Below are positions 1 to 8,354 of a stretch of 64,000 bases of DNA, piece by piece. Each line of letters opens with the position of its first letter. The first letter of the stretch is position 1. Under the pieces are notes generated by a model, which saw nothing but the letters and a program-made list of their open reading frames with translations, did no database searches and was not told the DNA's origin. The DNA comes from an uncultured Porphyromonadaceae bacterium (GTDB lineage Bacteria > Bacteroidota > Bacteroidia > Bacteroidales > Muribaculaceae), in the NCBI GenBank assembly GCA_947567425.1, contig CANOLV010000008.1:1-64000 (forward strand), written 5' to 3'. The position numbers and the translations under genes are program-made.

Positions 1-744
1 TTCCTGTACACCATCATAATAGCATTCAAGCAGAAAAGGCTGACCGAGATGAAGAACGACTTCATCAACAATATGACCCACGAATTCAAGACCCCCATAT
101 CTTCGATTTCGCTTGCCGCGCAGATGCTCAACGACGACACCGTAAGAAAGTCGCCGGCTATGATGCAGCACATATCCACGGTCATCAACGACGAGACAAA
201 GCGCCTGCGGTTCCAGGTCGAGAAGGTACTGCAGATGTCAATGTTCGATCGCCAGAAGGCCACGCTGCGCCTTCAGGAGATCGACGCCAACAAGGCCATC
301 GCCAACATAGTCAGCACCTTTAAGCTCAAGGTCGAGTCATACGGAGGCCATATCACCACTGATCTCGCCGCAATGAACGCACTTGTCGAAGTCGACGAGA
401 TGCACTTCACCAACGTGATATTCAACCTTCTCGACAACGCTGTAAAGTACCGTCGCGAAGACACTCCCCTGCAGCTGAAAGTCTCATCAGCCGACATATC
501 CGGCAACAGACTTGAAATAAGAATCTCCGACAACGGCATCGGAATCAAGCGGGAGGACTTGAAAAAGATATTTGAAAAATTCTACCGGGTCTCTACCGGA
601 AACCGCCACGACGTGAAGGGTTTCGGTCTGGGACTGGCCTACGTCCACAAAATGGTGCGCGAACTTGGAGGCGACATACGTGTCGAGAGTGAGTTCGGCG
701 CCGGTTCTACTTTTATTATTACTTTACCACTTACAATAAATTAA
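1..744 (+). CDS. rprX: Two-component sensor histidine kinase, C-terminal part (RprX-like)
   Basis: The reading frame is open from base 1, so the N-terminal sensor and most of the membrane part lie outside the window. What remains starts with a few hydrophobic residues, then the dimerization/phosphoacceptor domain with MTHEFKTPISS (His about residue 27 of the visible part) and the HATPase domain: N box near FNLLDNAVKY, G1 box SDNGIGI, F box EKFYRV and G2 box GFGLGLAY. It would autophosphorylate at the inner membrane and pass phosphate to the response regulator that starts 6 nt after its stop codon. The pair resembles Bacteroides RprX/RprY. The class is certain; the exact name rests on the recognisable RprY partner. 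Confidence 0.9.
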   Translation, partial: FLYTIIIAFKQKRLTEMKNDFINNMTHEFKTPISSISLAAQMLNDDTVRKSPAMMQHISTVINDETKRLRFQVEKVLQMSMFDRQKATLRLQEIDANKAIANIVSTFKLKVESYGGHITTDLAAMNALVEVDEMHFTNVIFNLLDNAVKYRREDTPLQLKVSSADISGNRLEIRISDNGIGIKREDLKKIFEKFYRVSTGNRHDVKGFGLGLAYVHKMVRELGGDIRVESEFGAGSTFIITLPLTIN

Positions 745-750
745 ACTATT

Positions 751-1461
751 ATGGAAGAACGTTTGCGTATTTTATTATGCGAAGATGACGAAAACCTTGG
801 CATGTTGCTGAGAGAATATCTTCAGGCAAAAGGGTTCAACGCGGATTTGTTCCCCGACGGCGAAGCCGGTTACAAAGCCTTCCTTAAGGGCAAATACGAC
901 CTGTGCGTGCTGGATGTGATGATGCCTAAAAAGGACGGATTCGCTCTGGCCCAGGAGATCCGCACCGTCAACTCCGAGATTCCAATCATCTTCCTTACTG
1001 CAAAATCGCTGAAGGAAGACATACTTGAAGGATTCAAGATCGGAGCCGACGACTATATCACAAAGCCATTCTCGATGGAAGAGCTCGTGTTCCGTATCGA
1101 AGCTATCCTGCGTCGCGTCAAAGGCAAGAAAGGCAAGGAAATCACCATGTACAAGATCGGACGGTTCACATTCGACACTCAGAAGCAGGTGCTTATGATC
1201 GACGACAAAGTCACGAAGCTTACCACCAAGGAGAGCGAACTGCTCAGTCTGCTCTGCGCACATGTCAATGAGATCCTTGAGCGTAACTTTGCCCTCAAGA
1301 CCATCTGGATCGACGATAATTACTTCAACGCCCGTTCGATGGACGTCTACATCACCAAGTTGCGCAAGCATCTTAAGGACGACCCGTCAATCGAGATCAT
1401 CAACATCCACGGCAAAGGCTACAAGCTTATAGCCCCTGAAGTAGAAGTCAAGGCAAAATAA
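751..1461 (+). CDS. rprY: OmpR-family response regulator (RprY-like)
   Basis: This is a 236-residue response regulator. The N-terminal receiver domain (about residues 6-122) has the acidic pair in LLCEDDE, the phosphoacceptor Asp55 in VLDVMMP, the conserved Thr in FLTAKS and the Lys in YITKPFS. The C-terminal winged-helix DNA-binding domain (about 133-230) has the TTKESELL and DVYITKLRKHL segments of the OmpR/PhoB class. It sits 6 nt after the kinase gene and is followed by a 16-bp hairpin, so it is the last gene of the pair. Its sequence is close to what is known as RprY in Bacteroides. Length and domain order are normal. Confidence 0.93.
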   Translation: MEERLRILLCEDDENLGMLLREYLQAKGFNADLFPDGEAGYKAFLKGKYDLCVLDVMMPKKDGFALAQEIRTVNSEIPIIFLTAKSLKEDILEGFKIGADDYITKPFSMEELVFRIEAILRRVKGKKGKEITMYKIGRFTFDTQKQVLMIDDKVTKLTTKESELLSLLCAHVNEILERNFALKTIWIDDNYFNARSMDVYITKLRKHLKDDPSIEIINIHGKGYKLIAPEVEVKAK

Positions 1462-1488
1462 TCCCGTATACACATATCGGAAAATAAT

Positions 1489-1529
1489 CGAGCCGAATCA
1501 GAGAATCAACCCATCTCTGATTCGGCTCG
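1489..1529 (+). terminator. Hairpin terminator after rprY
   Basis: A perfect 16-bp stem (1489-1504 with 1514-1529) and a 9-nt loop begin 27 nt after the rprY stop codon. There is no long T run after it. It also lies between convergent genes and could serve both. Confidence 0.6.
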
Positions 1530-1570
1530 GCAATTTAACCATATTAAAAACCATTACGAAAGTGTGTCCA

Positions 1571-2443
1571 TCACTTGATATCGGCTAATTCCTGGTGTCC
1601 TTCGGATCCGATCTCTATACTACACTCAGCTTTATTGCCGTACACAGGCGAGCTCCATTCAAAACCGCCGATCACTCCGGCACCAGCTGCAAGTCTGGCA
1701 GTTTTGCCGTCCCGCTCCGACGTATCGGTCCATCTCAACATATTGACCTCCGAATTGTGCGCATCCAGACGACATGACACGGCCGGCACGTCAAACAGCA
1801 TTGAATCCACTTTCGTGTCGGCCAATGATATAGTGCAATTGAGAGCATTTCCGGAAAAAGATGCACGGCCGAGCCTGCATGATTCAAACTGCATCCCGGT
1901 CAACATACCGAACTTCATCGAGTCAGTCTCGATACCGTTGAATCTAAACTGGGTAAATCTACCCGGGTCTACCTCACCAAGCATCGAAGGAGGAACAGTT
2001 ATATATATAGGTTGCGGCTTGAAAGTGTGCACAAACAGCCTGACATTATTCTTGGCTGAAGGTTTGGTAAAACTTTTCCCCGGCAACAGCGCGTGGAAGT
2101 CGAACTCAAGCTTCAGACTGTCGCCCGATTCACGTAATGTCAGATACTTATCCCAATCTGAATTCATGGCTACAGTAGGCACATCCACCGACTTGTCTTC
2201 AACCACATTTATAACGACATCACTGTCGAAGTCCACCATTATCGAATCGCAGAATCTATACACATCCGCCGACAGAACCGAAAAATGCCGTGTCGGCCTG
2301 CTCTCTTCCGTTCCCTCCACTTCTATTACTCTCGATTCGTGACTATAAGTGGCATTCAATCCGGCGGCGATTCCGCCTCCGAAGGAGCATACCGCCCCCA
2401 GACCGACCAGCCCCACTATTATATATGACGTTGTCTTCATCAT
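1571..2443 (-). CDS. Unknown envelope protein, last gene of the GntR/ABC operon
   Basis: This 290-residue protein has no function I can name. It begins with a hydrophobic segment (about residues 6-28, Gly/Ala rich), then a long region rich in Ser, Asp and short beta-like stretches. Segments such as FNGIETDSMKFGML and NCTISLADTKVDSMLFD look like the repeating rungs of DUF4097-type beta-solenoid proteins, which are often encoded beside ABC transporters and regulators in Bacteroidales. It is probably anchored in the inner membrane or exported. The start codon lies 7 nt after the GntR stop codon, which places it in the same transcript and suggests a role with the transporter. The family assignment is a guess from composition. 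Confidence 0.6.
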   Translation of the reverse strand: MMKTTSYIIVGLVGLGAVCSFGGGIAAGLNATYSHESRVIEVEGTEESRPTRHFSVLSADVYRFCDSIMVDFDSDVVINVVEDKSVDVPTVAMNSDWDKYLTLRESGDSLKLEFDFHALLPGKSFTKPSAKNNVRLFVHTFKPQPIYITVPPSMLGEVDPGRFTQFRFNGIETDSMKFGMLTGMQFESCRLGRASFSGNALNCTISLADTKVDSMLFDVPAVSCRLDAHNSEVNMLRWTDTSERDGKTARLAAGAGVIGGFEWSSPVYGNKAECSIEIGSEGHQELADIK

Positions 2444-2450
2444 CTATCAA

Positions 2451-2819
2451 TTAATTATTTTCACAATATTTACTATACATATCACGCAGCGCGTCCGGAG
2501 TCACGCCAAGAAGGCGCAACTGATGGAACACTTCACCGATCTCAGTCTCAAGAAAGGATGTCCGGCGCATATCCGTCACCTTTCCGCAAGCATCGTCGGC
2601 CACGAAGAATCCGATACCGCGCTTATTATAGATGACCTCAAGCGACGACAGATAGTCATACGACCGCATGACCGTATTGGCATTCACCTGCACCATGGCG
2701 GCGTACTCGCGCACCGACGGCAACCGCCCTCCGGCAGTATATGTGCCGAGCAATATGTCGTCGCAGATCTTGTCGGCTATCTGCAGATAAATGGCTTTAT
2801 TATTTTCCTTAAAATTCAT
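2451..2819 (-). CDS. GntR-family regulator, short YtrA type
   Basis: This is a 122-residue DNA-binding protein with a winged-helix GntR domain at about residues 10-78; RLPSVREYA and NANTVMRSYDYL form the recognition region. The tail is only about 40 residues, too short for a FadR- or HutC-type ligand domain, which is the hallmark of the YtrA subfamily. YtrA regulators usually sit in the operon of an ABC transporter and repress it. That fits here: an ABC permease lies 1 nt upstream and an ATPase before that. A near-palindrome overlaps the expected start of the operon at 4457-4478, and a similar one lies before the next efflux operon at 10372-10393. Confidence 0.9.
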   Translation of the reverse strand: MNFKENNKAIYLQIADKICDDILLGTYTAGGRLPSVREYAAMVQVNANTVMRSYDYLSSLEVIYNKRGIGFFVADDACGKVTDMRRTSFLETEIGEVFHQLRLLGVTPDALRDMYSKYCENN

Positions 2820-2820
2820 T

Positions 2821-3600
2821 TCACCACCTGTTAATTATCTCACTCTCCTTGAACCTGAAATATGACAGGGCGTAAATTCCTGCACTGATGACCGCAGTTA
2901 TTATCCAACATACCCAAATCTGCGGTTCGGCATCGCTAAAAGAGAACCAGAAGTATCCCGGCTTCAAAGCGAGTATATAGCCGAATTTTGCAAGCATGGT
3001 ATATACTATACATATCAGCGCGAGTGCCACGACAGTCTTCAGCGTCGGACGCTTACTCCATACAGTTCCGCCGAGCATAAACAGCGACTGACCGATCACA
3101 ATCATCATAAAGAACACATTAATAACTTCCGTGGGAATGCCGAGGTCAAATAAGGAAATCGGCCTTACATCACCGGAATGTGCAAACGGCAGGTAGACAA
3201 GATACCGTAAAAAGTCGGCCGCATAGCCGAACAAGACAAACACCGCCACCGGCAGAGGCACATTGACAATCCATACGGTGACAAATTTGGACAACATCGT
3301 CGACGGTGTCATCAACGTGGACAGGCGCTTCTCCTTGCTCGACATTATCGACATGGCATCCGAAGCACATACCATCGAGATAAGCACAAGAAGGAATGAG
3401 AAAAATCCGACCTCCCTCATATGCGCCCTGTCATAGACCAAACTCGTATAGTCCCATTCCTCAGTATTATAGACATATCCGATCCAAAGCGCTATCATAG
3501 CCAGCACGGCAAACAGACCGCAAATCTTCAGAATAAGCGACTTCAGATTTTCACGTAGATACTTGTCGAACGTCAGTCCGAAATTCTGCATAATTTCCAT
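2821..3600 (-). CDS. ABC transporter permease (unknown substrate)
   Basis: This 259-residue integral membrane protein has about six hydrophobic segments (for example near residues 23-43, 68-86, 108-130, 160-180, 188-210 and 228-248). The sequence between segments is polar and low in motifs, as in ABC-2-like permeases that accompany YtrA regulators. It follows the ATPase gene by 3 nt and precedes the gntR gene by 1 nt, so all are surely cotranscribed. The substrate cannot be read from the sequence; cell-envelope stress or antibiotic peptide export is the usual suggestion for such operons. A second possible start lies three codons in. Confidence 0.8.
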   Translation of the reverse strand: MEIMQNFGLTFDKYLRENLKSLILKICGLFAVLAMIALWIGYVYNTEEWDYTSLVYDRAHMREVGFFSFLLVLISMVCASDAMSIMSSKEKRLSTLMTPSTMLSKFVTVWIVNVPLPVAVFVLFGYAADFLRYLVYLPFAHSGDVRPISLFDLGIPTEVINVFFMMIVIGQSLFMLGGTVWSKRPTLKTVVALALICIVYTMLAKFGYILALKPGYFWFSFSDAEPQIWVCWIITAVISAGIYALSYFRFKESEIINRW

Positions 3601-3603
3601 AGT

Positions 3604-4452
3604 TTATCCCCTTCCCTTTTTAAAGATTTCATCCAATGCTTCCGGACGGCTCAAAGCAAGCTCGAAAAGTGTCTCCAGATTAATGTCAGTCTCGGCGGTA
3701 CCGTCACTGGGCAATATCACCGAATATCCCCCCAGAGAGGGCATAGAGTATAAAGCCCCCGATGCCACGGACATATCGTCTGTGACGGTAAACAGCAGAT
3801 TCTCAGCTATCGAAGCCACCGACTGATTGAGCAGTGTTCCGCGGTTGTCCATTATTATTATGTGGTCGAGTATGCTGTCTATGTCACGCACTTGATGCGT
3901 GGATATGACTATCGTACGCTCGTCGTTTATCACCGAAGCTATGAAGCTTCTGAATGAATTCTTTCCCGGAATGTCAAGTCCGTTGGTAGGCTCGTCCATC
4001 AGGAGCACCGACGTGTTGCACGCAAGAGCGAAGCACATGAACGCCTTCTTCTTCTGCCCCATCGAAAGCGCCCCGAGATTTATGTCGGAAGGCATATCGA
4101 ATTTGGCAAGATGGTTCTCCAGATCAGACTGCGAGAATCGGGGATAAAACCTGGAATTAATCTCCACATATTTTTTCAGACTGATCGGAGGAAGCGTGAA
4201 TTCCTCCGGCACGATGAAGATGTCATTAAGTGTCGATGTCCGTCGGGCCCGGGTATTGACGCCATTATAGGTCACCTCCCCCGACTTTGGAGTCAGAAGT
4301 CCGCAGATAAGATAAAGCAGAGTCGACTTCCCGGCCCCGTTCCGTCCCAGCAATCCGTATATGCCTCCGGGAGCCAGTTCGAGATTGAACCGTTCGAGCA
4401 CAGGAGGCTTACGGCGGGAATAGCTGAATGTAAGGTTATTTACTTTAAGCAT
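3604..4452 (-). CDS. ABC transporter ATP-binding protein
   Basis: This is a 282-residue ATPase with a Walker A motif GLLGRNGAGKST (about residues 33-44), Q-loop region, signature LSMGQKKK in place of the common LSGGQ, Walker B SVLLMDEPTNGLD and the switch histidine in VISTHQV. The C-terminal 70 residues after the ATPase core are poorly conserved, as in the export ATPases of YtrA-type operons. It is the first gene of the four-gene operon. A TTTG/TATATTTG promoter (4481-4512) and a 22-bp palindrome lie directly upstream, leaving only a short 5' leader. Confidence 0.92.
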   Translation of the reverse strand: MLKVNNLTFSYSRRKPPVLERFNLELAPGGIYGLLGRNGAGKSTLLYLICGLLTPKSGEVTYNGVNTRARRTSTLNDIFIVPEEFTLPPISLKKYVEINSRFYPRFSQSDLENHLAKFDMPSDINLGALSMGQKKKAFMCFALACNTSVLLMDEPTNGLDIPGKNSFRSFIASVINDERTIVISTHQVRDIDSILDHIIIMDNRGTLLNQSVASIAENLLFTVTDDMSVASGALYSMPSLGGYSVILPSDGTAETDINLETLFELALSRPEALDEIFKKGRG

Positions 4453-4456
4453 ATTT

Positions 4457-4478
4457 GTGTATTAGTATATTAGTACAC
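4457..4478 (-). promoter_or_regulatory. Probable GntR operator, site 1
   Basis: A 22-bp near-palindrome with half-sites GTGTATTAGTA and GTGTACTAATA (9 of 11 positions agree) lies between the promoter -7 element and the ATPase start codon. The expected transcription start falls inside it. Its outer GTGTA/TACAC arms, its length and its 2-nt distance from the promoter match site 2 at 10372-10393. Confidence 0.7.
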
Positions 4479-4480
4479 TG

Positions 4481-4512
4481 CAAATATAGCACAATATTTC
4501 CGTACCCACAAA
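4481..4512 (-). promoter_or_regulatory. Bacteroidota-type promoter of the ABC/GntR operon
   Basis: Read on the minus strand: TTTG (4509-4512), a 20-nt spacer and TATATTTG (4481-4488), which matches the -33/-7 consensus of the Bacteroidota primary sigma factor. Confidence 0.7.
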
Positions 4513-4578
4513 TTTTCCCACACATTTTTTAGCCGCAATTTTAAAGCTCCGCAATCTACTGATAGTCTATCTGTTATA

Positions 4579-4620
4579 ACTCCCGCCGACAGTGCTTCTG
4601 ATGAGTGTGTCGGCGGGAGT
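4579..4620 (-). terminator. Terminator after the efflux operon
   Basis: A perfect 13-bp GC-rich stem (4579-4591 with 4608-4620) lies 46 nt after the tolC stop codon. It separates the efflux operon from the ABC/GntR operon. Confidence 0.7.
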
Positions 4621-4666
4621 TGACCGTATATATGTGTGTTCTGTATCTGATCTGCCACGCAGGTCA

Positions 4667-5971
4667 TCAGAATCCGCGGGCATAGAAGTCAAGTATACGG
4701 GTGCGCATGATCATCTCATACTTTGCCTGTATGCTCTCGGCCTTCGCCCTAAGGGCGCGTGTCTTGGCCTGCTCATATTCAGTAGGCGTGGCTCGGCCTA
4801 TATTGTACTTTTCACGCATCGCATCAAAAGCGGCGTCGGCAGTCTCGCTCGCCGTCACGCTTGCTTTCAATCGTTTGTGGGCGCCGTCGGCCTGATAATA
4901 TGCCTGCTGAATAGTCTTATACAGATTCTGTTCGACCTCCTCATATTGAAGCTGTGCCGCCAGATGCTGCACCTTGGCGCGGCGCACCGAATTGCGGGTC
5001 GACAGACCGTCGAAAATAGGTATGCTCAACGACAGGCCGAAGTTAGTGCTGTAATTGTTCTTCATCTGAGTCTTGAACGGTTCGCTGTCTACTCCGCTCA
5101 TAGTGAAATAGCTGCTCCCGATTCCGGCATTGAACGAAAGGCGCGGCAGATAGCCGGACTTAGCCAGACTGATGCTCCGCTCAGCGGCAAAAATATTGCT
5201 CCTTGCGGCCTTAAGTCCATGATTTATGTTAAGGGCCTGGGCATATACATCGTCAGGAGCCTCAAGCATCATGCCGGAATCTTCAAGTGGTGCCACGTCG
5301 AAACCTTCAATTTCGTCAAGTTCGAGCAATTGCGCAAGATCGAGTAAGGCAAGCCGCGTGTCGTTGGCTGAAGTGGCCGCGTTGAGTTCGTCCTGCGCCA
5401 CCTGCGACTTGGCCTCAAGCATGTCTATCTCCGGTATTTTGCCGGCCTCAAGCAGAGCCTGCTGACGTGTATACTCATATTTCGACAGCTCCACCTGATG
5501 TAGCGCCACCTCATGCAGCTCCTTGTTGTACAGAACTTGTAGATATGACGTGATGACATTCAAAGTCACATTCTCCTTGGCGGCCTCAAACTGCTCAAGC
5601 GTGGCGGCAAGATTGGCCTTGGCATAGCTAACCTGACGAGGTGTCGAAAGACCGTCGAACAACGGCAGATTCAACGACGCACTCCACGATGTGCTTGAAG
5701 TATTGCGGTTGGCGTATGTATTTTCCGACGTCAGACCGCGTCCGAGACTCCACGACTGGCTTATACCGGCACTGACCGAGGGAAGATAGCCGGATTTGGC
5801 CGTAGCCACACTGATCTCCGACGACTCCACGTCGGCTTTGCGCTGTTTGATCGTGACATTATGTTCAAGGGCATAAGCCACGCACTTGTCGATATCCCAT
5901 GCCTGCGAAGCGGCCGAAGCGGCCACCGTCAGCACGGCCATTGCCGATAGGGCATATTTAGTCAGATTCAT
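4667..5971 (-). CDS. tolC: TolC-family outer-membrane efflux protein
   Basis: This 434-residue protein starts with an export signal (MNLTKYALSAMAVLTVAASA) and has the two homologous halves of TolC: the repeat LSIPIFDGLSTRN near residues 320-335 mirrors LNLPLFDGLSTPR near residues 100-115. Long Ala/Glu-rich helices between them would form the periplasmic tunnel, and the paired strands the outer-membrane barrel. It is the last gene of the five-gene operon, 8 nt after the adaptor gene, and would supply the exit duct. ATG at 5971 is chosen; a TTG four codons earlier would overlap the adaptor gene by 4 nt. Confidence 0.93.
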   Translation of the reverse strand: MNLTKYALSAMAVLTVAASAASQAWDIDKCVAYALEHNVTIKQRKADVESSEISVATAKSGYLPSVSAGISQSWSLGRGLTSENTYANRNTSSTSWSASLNLPLFDGLSTPRQVSYAKANLAATLEQFEAAKENVTLNVITSYLQVLYNKELHEVALHQVELSKYEYTRQQALLEAGKIPEIDMLEAKSQVAQDELNAATSANDTRLALLDLAQLLELDEIEGFDVAPLEDSGMMLEAPDDVYAQALNINHGLKAARSNIFAAERSISLAKSGYLPRLSFNAGIGSSYFTMSGVDSEPFKTQMKNNYSTNFGLSLSIPIFDGLSTRNSVRRAKVQHLAAQLQYEEVEQNLYKTIQQAYYQADGAHKRLKASVTASETADAAFDAMREKYNIGRATPTEYEQAKTRALRAKAESIQAKYEMIMRTRILDFYARGF

Positions 5972-5979
5972 AGCTTCGC

Positions 5980-7077
5980 TCAATTATTGGAAACCGCACC
6001 CCTTAGTTTGACATCCTTGTCAATTCCCGAAAGAATCTCTATCTTCACTCCGTCGGAAAGTCCGGTGGTGACGGCTTTGCGTTCAAATTCCTGCTTAGGC
6101 TCCTCCGCTGTCAGACAGTACACGAACGTACTGTCGCCTACCCACTCTATCACCGATTCCGGAACTGTCAACACACTGTCGGCATGTGCCAGCAGAATCT
6201 TGGCATTGGCGCTGTAGCCTGCACGGAGCTGGACCGAATCGGGCACCTGTATGGCGGCCTTGATCTCAAATGTATTAGATCCGTTCTCCTCGGTACTCTT
6301 CGGTGCGATATATTCAATCACCGCATCGGGCGTCACTCCTTGGATGGCTCCTATCGATATCTCGGTAGGCATTCCGGCCTTAAGCTGTCCCACCTCCGTC
6401 TCGTCGACTTTACCTTTGAATATCAGATTGCTCATATCGGCAATCTTTGCCACGGTGGTTCCGTCGTTCATCGTATTTGCCTGAATCACCGAACTTCCCA
6501 CCTTGACCGGCACCTCAAGTATCAGTCCGTCAATAGTGGCGCGGACCAGCGTGTTGCTCTGCTGTGCGTTGATGCTCGATATACCGTCGCGCACGATCGA
6601 CAGAGCATCCACGGCCGCCATATACTCGGCCTCGGCCTTGTGCAGAGCCACGCCCGACTGCTCCCACTCCTCGCGCGACACGAACTTCTTGTCATAAAGC
6701 GATTTGGTGCGGTCATATTCATTCCTGGCCTGGTCGAGCGAGAGTTTCGACACGTCGACACGGTTCTGCGCCGATGAAAGCTGCGACTCCTCGGGGATGA
6801 CCTTGATTTTGGCTATTATATCCCCCTCCTTGACCATATCGCCCGGATCCACGTTGATTTCCGCTATGATACCAGATATCTGTGGCTTGATCTCGATCTC
6901 GTCGCGAGGCTCGATCTTTCCGTTAAGCACAGTCGAGCGTTCAATATTGTCCACGGTCGGACTTACGACCTCATACACCACCTCCTTGGGCTGCGAATTG
7001 AAGTACAGATAGACAAACGTGCCGACAAACAATATGGCCACGATAGTCCAAAGCATAATGCGAAGTACCTTTTTCAT
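5980..7077 (-). CDS. HlyD/MacA-type periplasmic adaptor protein
   Basis: This is a 365-residue membrane-fusion protein. An N-terminal hydrophobic anchor (about residues 6-26) is followed by a barrel/lipoyl part (EIKPQISGIIAEINVDPGDMVK), an alpha-helical hairpin (about 100-165), the second lipoyl half (LVRATIDGLIL) and beta-barrel and membrane-proximal domains. It joins inner-membrane MacB-like permeases to TolC. It is cotranscribed with all these partners, 30 nt after the second permease gene. Domain order and length are typical for MacA-like adaptors of Bacteroidales. Confidence 0.93.
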   Translation of the reverse strand: MKKVLRIMLWTIVAILFVGTFVYLYFNSQPKEVVYEVVSPTVDNIERSTVLNGKIEPRDEIEIKPQISGIIAEINVDPGDMVKEGDIIAKIKVIPEESQLSSAQNRVDVSKLSLDQARNEYDRTKSLYDKKFVSREEWEQSGVALHKAEAEYMAAVDALSIVRDGISSINAQQSNTLVRATIDGLILEVPVKVGSSVIQANTMNDGTTVAKIADMSNLIFKGKVDETEVGQLKAGMPTEISIGAIQGVTPDAVIEYIAPKSTEENGSNTFEIKAAIQVPDSVQLRAGYSANAKILLAHADSVLTVPESVIEWVGDSTFVYCLTAEEPKQEFERKAVTTGLSDGVKIEILSGIDKDVKLRGAVSNN

Positions 7078-7107
7078 TTCTCTAATGTATATAATGTTGG
7101 TTTATAT

Positions 7108-8343
7108 TTATTTATCGTTAAGAGCCTCTATAGGCTTGATGTTCATGGCTTTAAGTGCAGGTATGGTTCCGGCCGCCGTTCCGAGCACCAAAAACAGCAC
7201 CATGATGGTGACCGCATGGGCAAACTGAAGCTGGAAGCCGGTCTCCTCCGTACCGATGGCCACTGCAGTCAGCACCAGCACAGCAAAGCAGATTCCCGCC
7301 GTGCCGGCTACAATAGTCAGCACCACGCTCTCCGAAAGCACCTGCATGATGATGTCGCGCGGCTTGGCTCCTATGGCCCGGCGTATGCCGATCTCCTGTG
7401 TGCGCTCCTTGACAATGATCCACATTATATTGCCCACACCTATTATTCCGGCCAGGAGCGATCCAAGGCCCACGAAAAGCACCAGGATATTGATGCCGGA
7501 GAACACTGCCGCCACCTGCTCAAACTCTTCCGACACATCCCACATCTCCAGGGCCTGCTCATCGTCGGGATGGATGGGATGCATGGCTCTGACGGTCCTG
7601 AAGAAAGTCTGTTTGATCGACGACGGCTTGACACCGGGATTAGTGGTGTATACGAAATAATCTATTTTTACACCCTCGTTGTAAGCTCTGCGCACAGTGC
7701 TAAGAGGTATTAGCGCCGATTCGTCGATCCGCCGGCCTATTGAAGCCTGCGACTTTTGGCTCGCCACGCCTACCACCTTATAATAAATATTGTCGATCAG
7801 CACGAACTTGCCGAGAGCCGATTCAGAGCCGAACAGTTCGCCGGCTATGCGCTTTCCGAGCACGCACACCTTCTTGCTGCCACGCTCGTCAAGGTCGTTG
7901 ATAAACCGGCCTTCATTCATAACCGGGGCATTGATGTCGGCATAACCCGACTCCACTCCCTGTATGCCGCCACTACTGTAGTTCTTGTCGTTGTAATATA
8001 TAGTGGCGTTATAGTTCAGCATACCAGTCGACGACTCTATCTCCGGACAGTTTTTCCTGACGTTATCTATGTCGGTCTGCGTAAGCGACCACCACATGCC
8101 CTTTTTGAATCCACGGTAAGGGATAGTGGTCCTGCTCGGAAACACCGCGCATGAGTTGGTCGAAAATCCGTCGAAGTTCTTCATCAGCATCCGCTGCATA
8201 CCCTGCGAGCCGCCCCAAAGCAATGCAAGCATGGCCGTGCCCCAGAATATACCGAACGCCGTAAGGAAAGTACGGGTCTTATTACGCGCCAGAGTGGCGG
8301 TGATCTCTTTCCAATTGTCTATGTCAAATATCGGATTCTTCAT
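7108..8343 (-). CDS. MacB-like ABC permease (second of two)
   Basis: This 411-residue permease has the MacB/FtsX layout: one transmembrane helix near residues 25-45, a large periplasmic domain (about 50-280), then three C-terminal helices (about 285-310, 335-360, 375-400). The signature FtsX segment ERTQEIGIRRAIGAKPRDI is present at about 315-333. It has no ATPase domain of its own, so it uses the LolD-like ATPase at the head of the operon. It resembles the permease upstream throughout and probably forms a heterodimer with it. Confidence 0.92.
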   Translation of the reverse strand: MKNPIFDIDNWKEITATLARNKTRTFLTAFGIFWGTAMLALLWGGSQGMQRMLMKNFDGFSTNSCAVFPSRTTIPYRGFKKGMWWSLTQTDIDNVRKNCPEIESSTGMLNYNATIYYNDKNYSSGGIQGVESGYADINAPVMNEGRFINDLDERGSKKVCVLGKRIAGELFGSESALGKFVLIDNIYYKVVGVASQKSQASIGRRIDESALIPLSTVRRAYNEGVKIDYFVYTTNPGVKPSSIKQTFFRTVRAMHPIHPDDEQALEMWDVSEEFEQVAAVFSGINILVLFVGLGSLLAGIIGVGNIMWIIVKERTQEIGIRRAIGAKPRDIIMQVLSESVVLTIVAGTAGICFAVLVLTAVAIGTEETGFQLQFAHAVTIMVLFLVLGTAAGTIPALKAMNIKPIEALNDK

Positions 8344-8354
8344 AATTAATCTTT

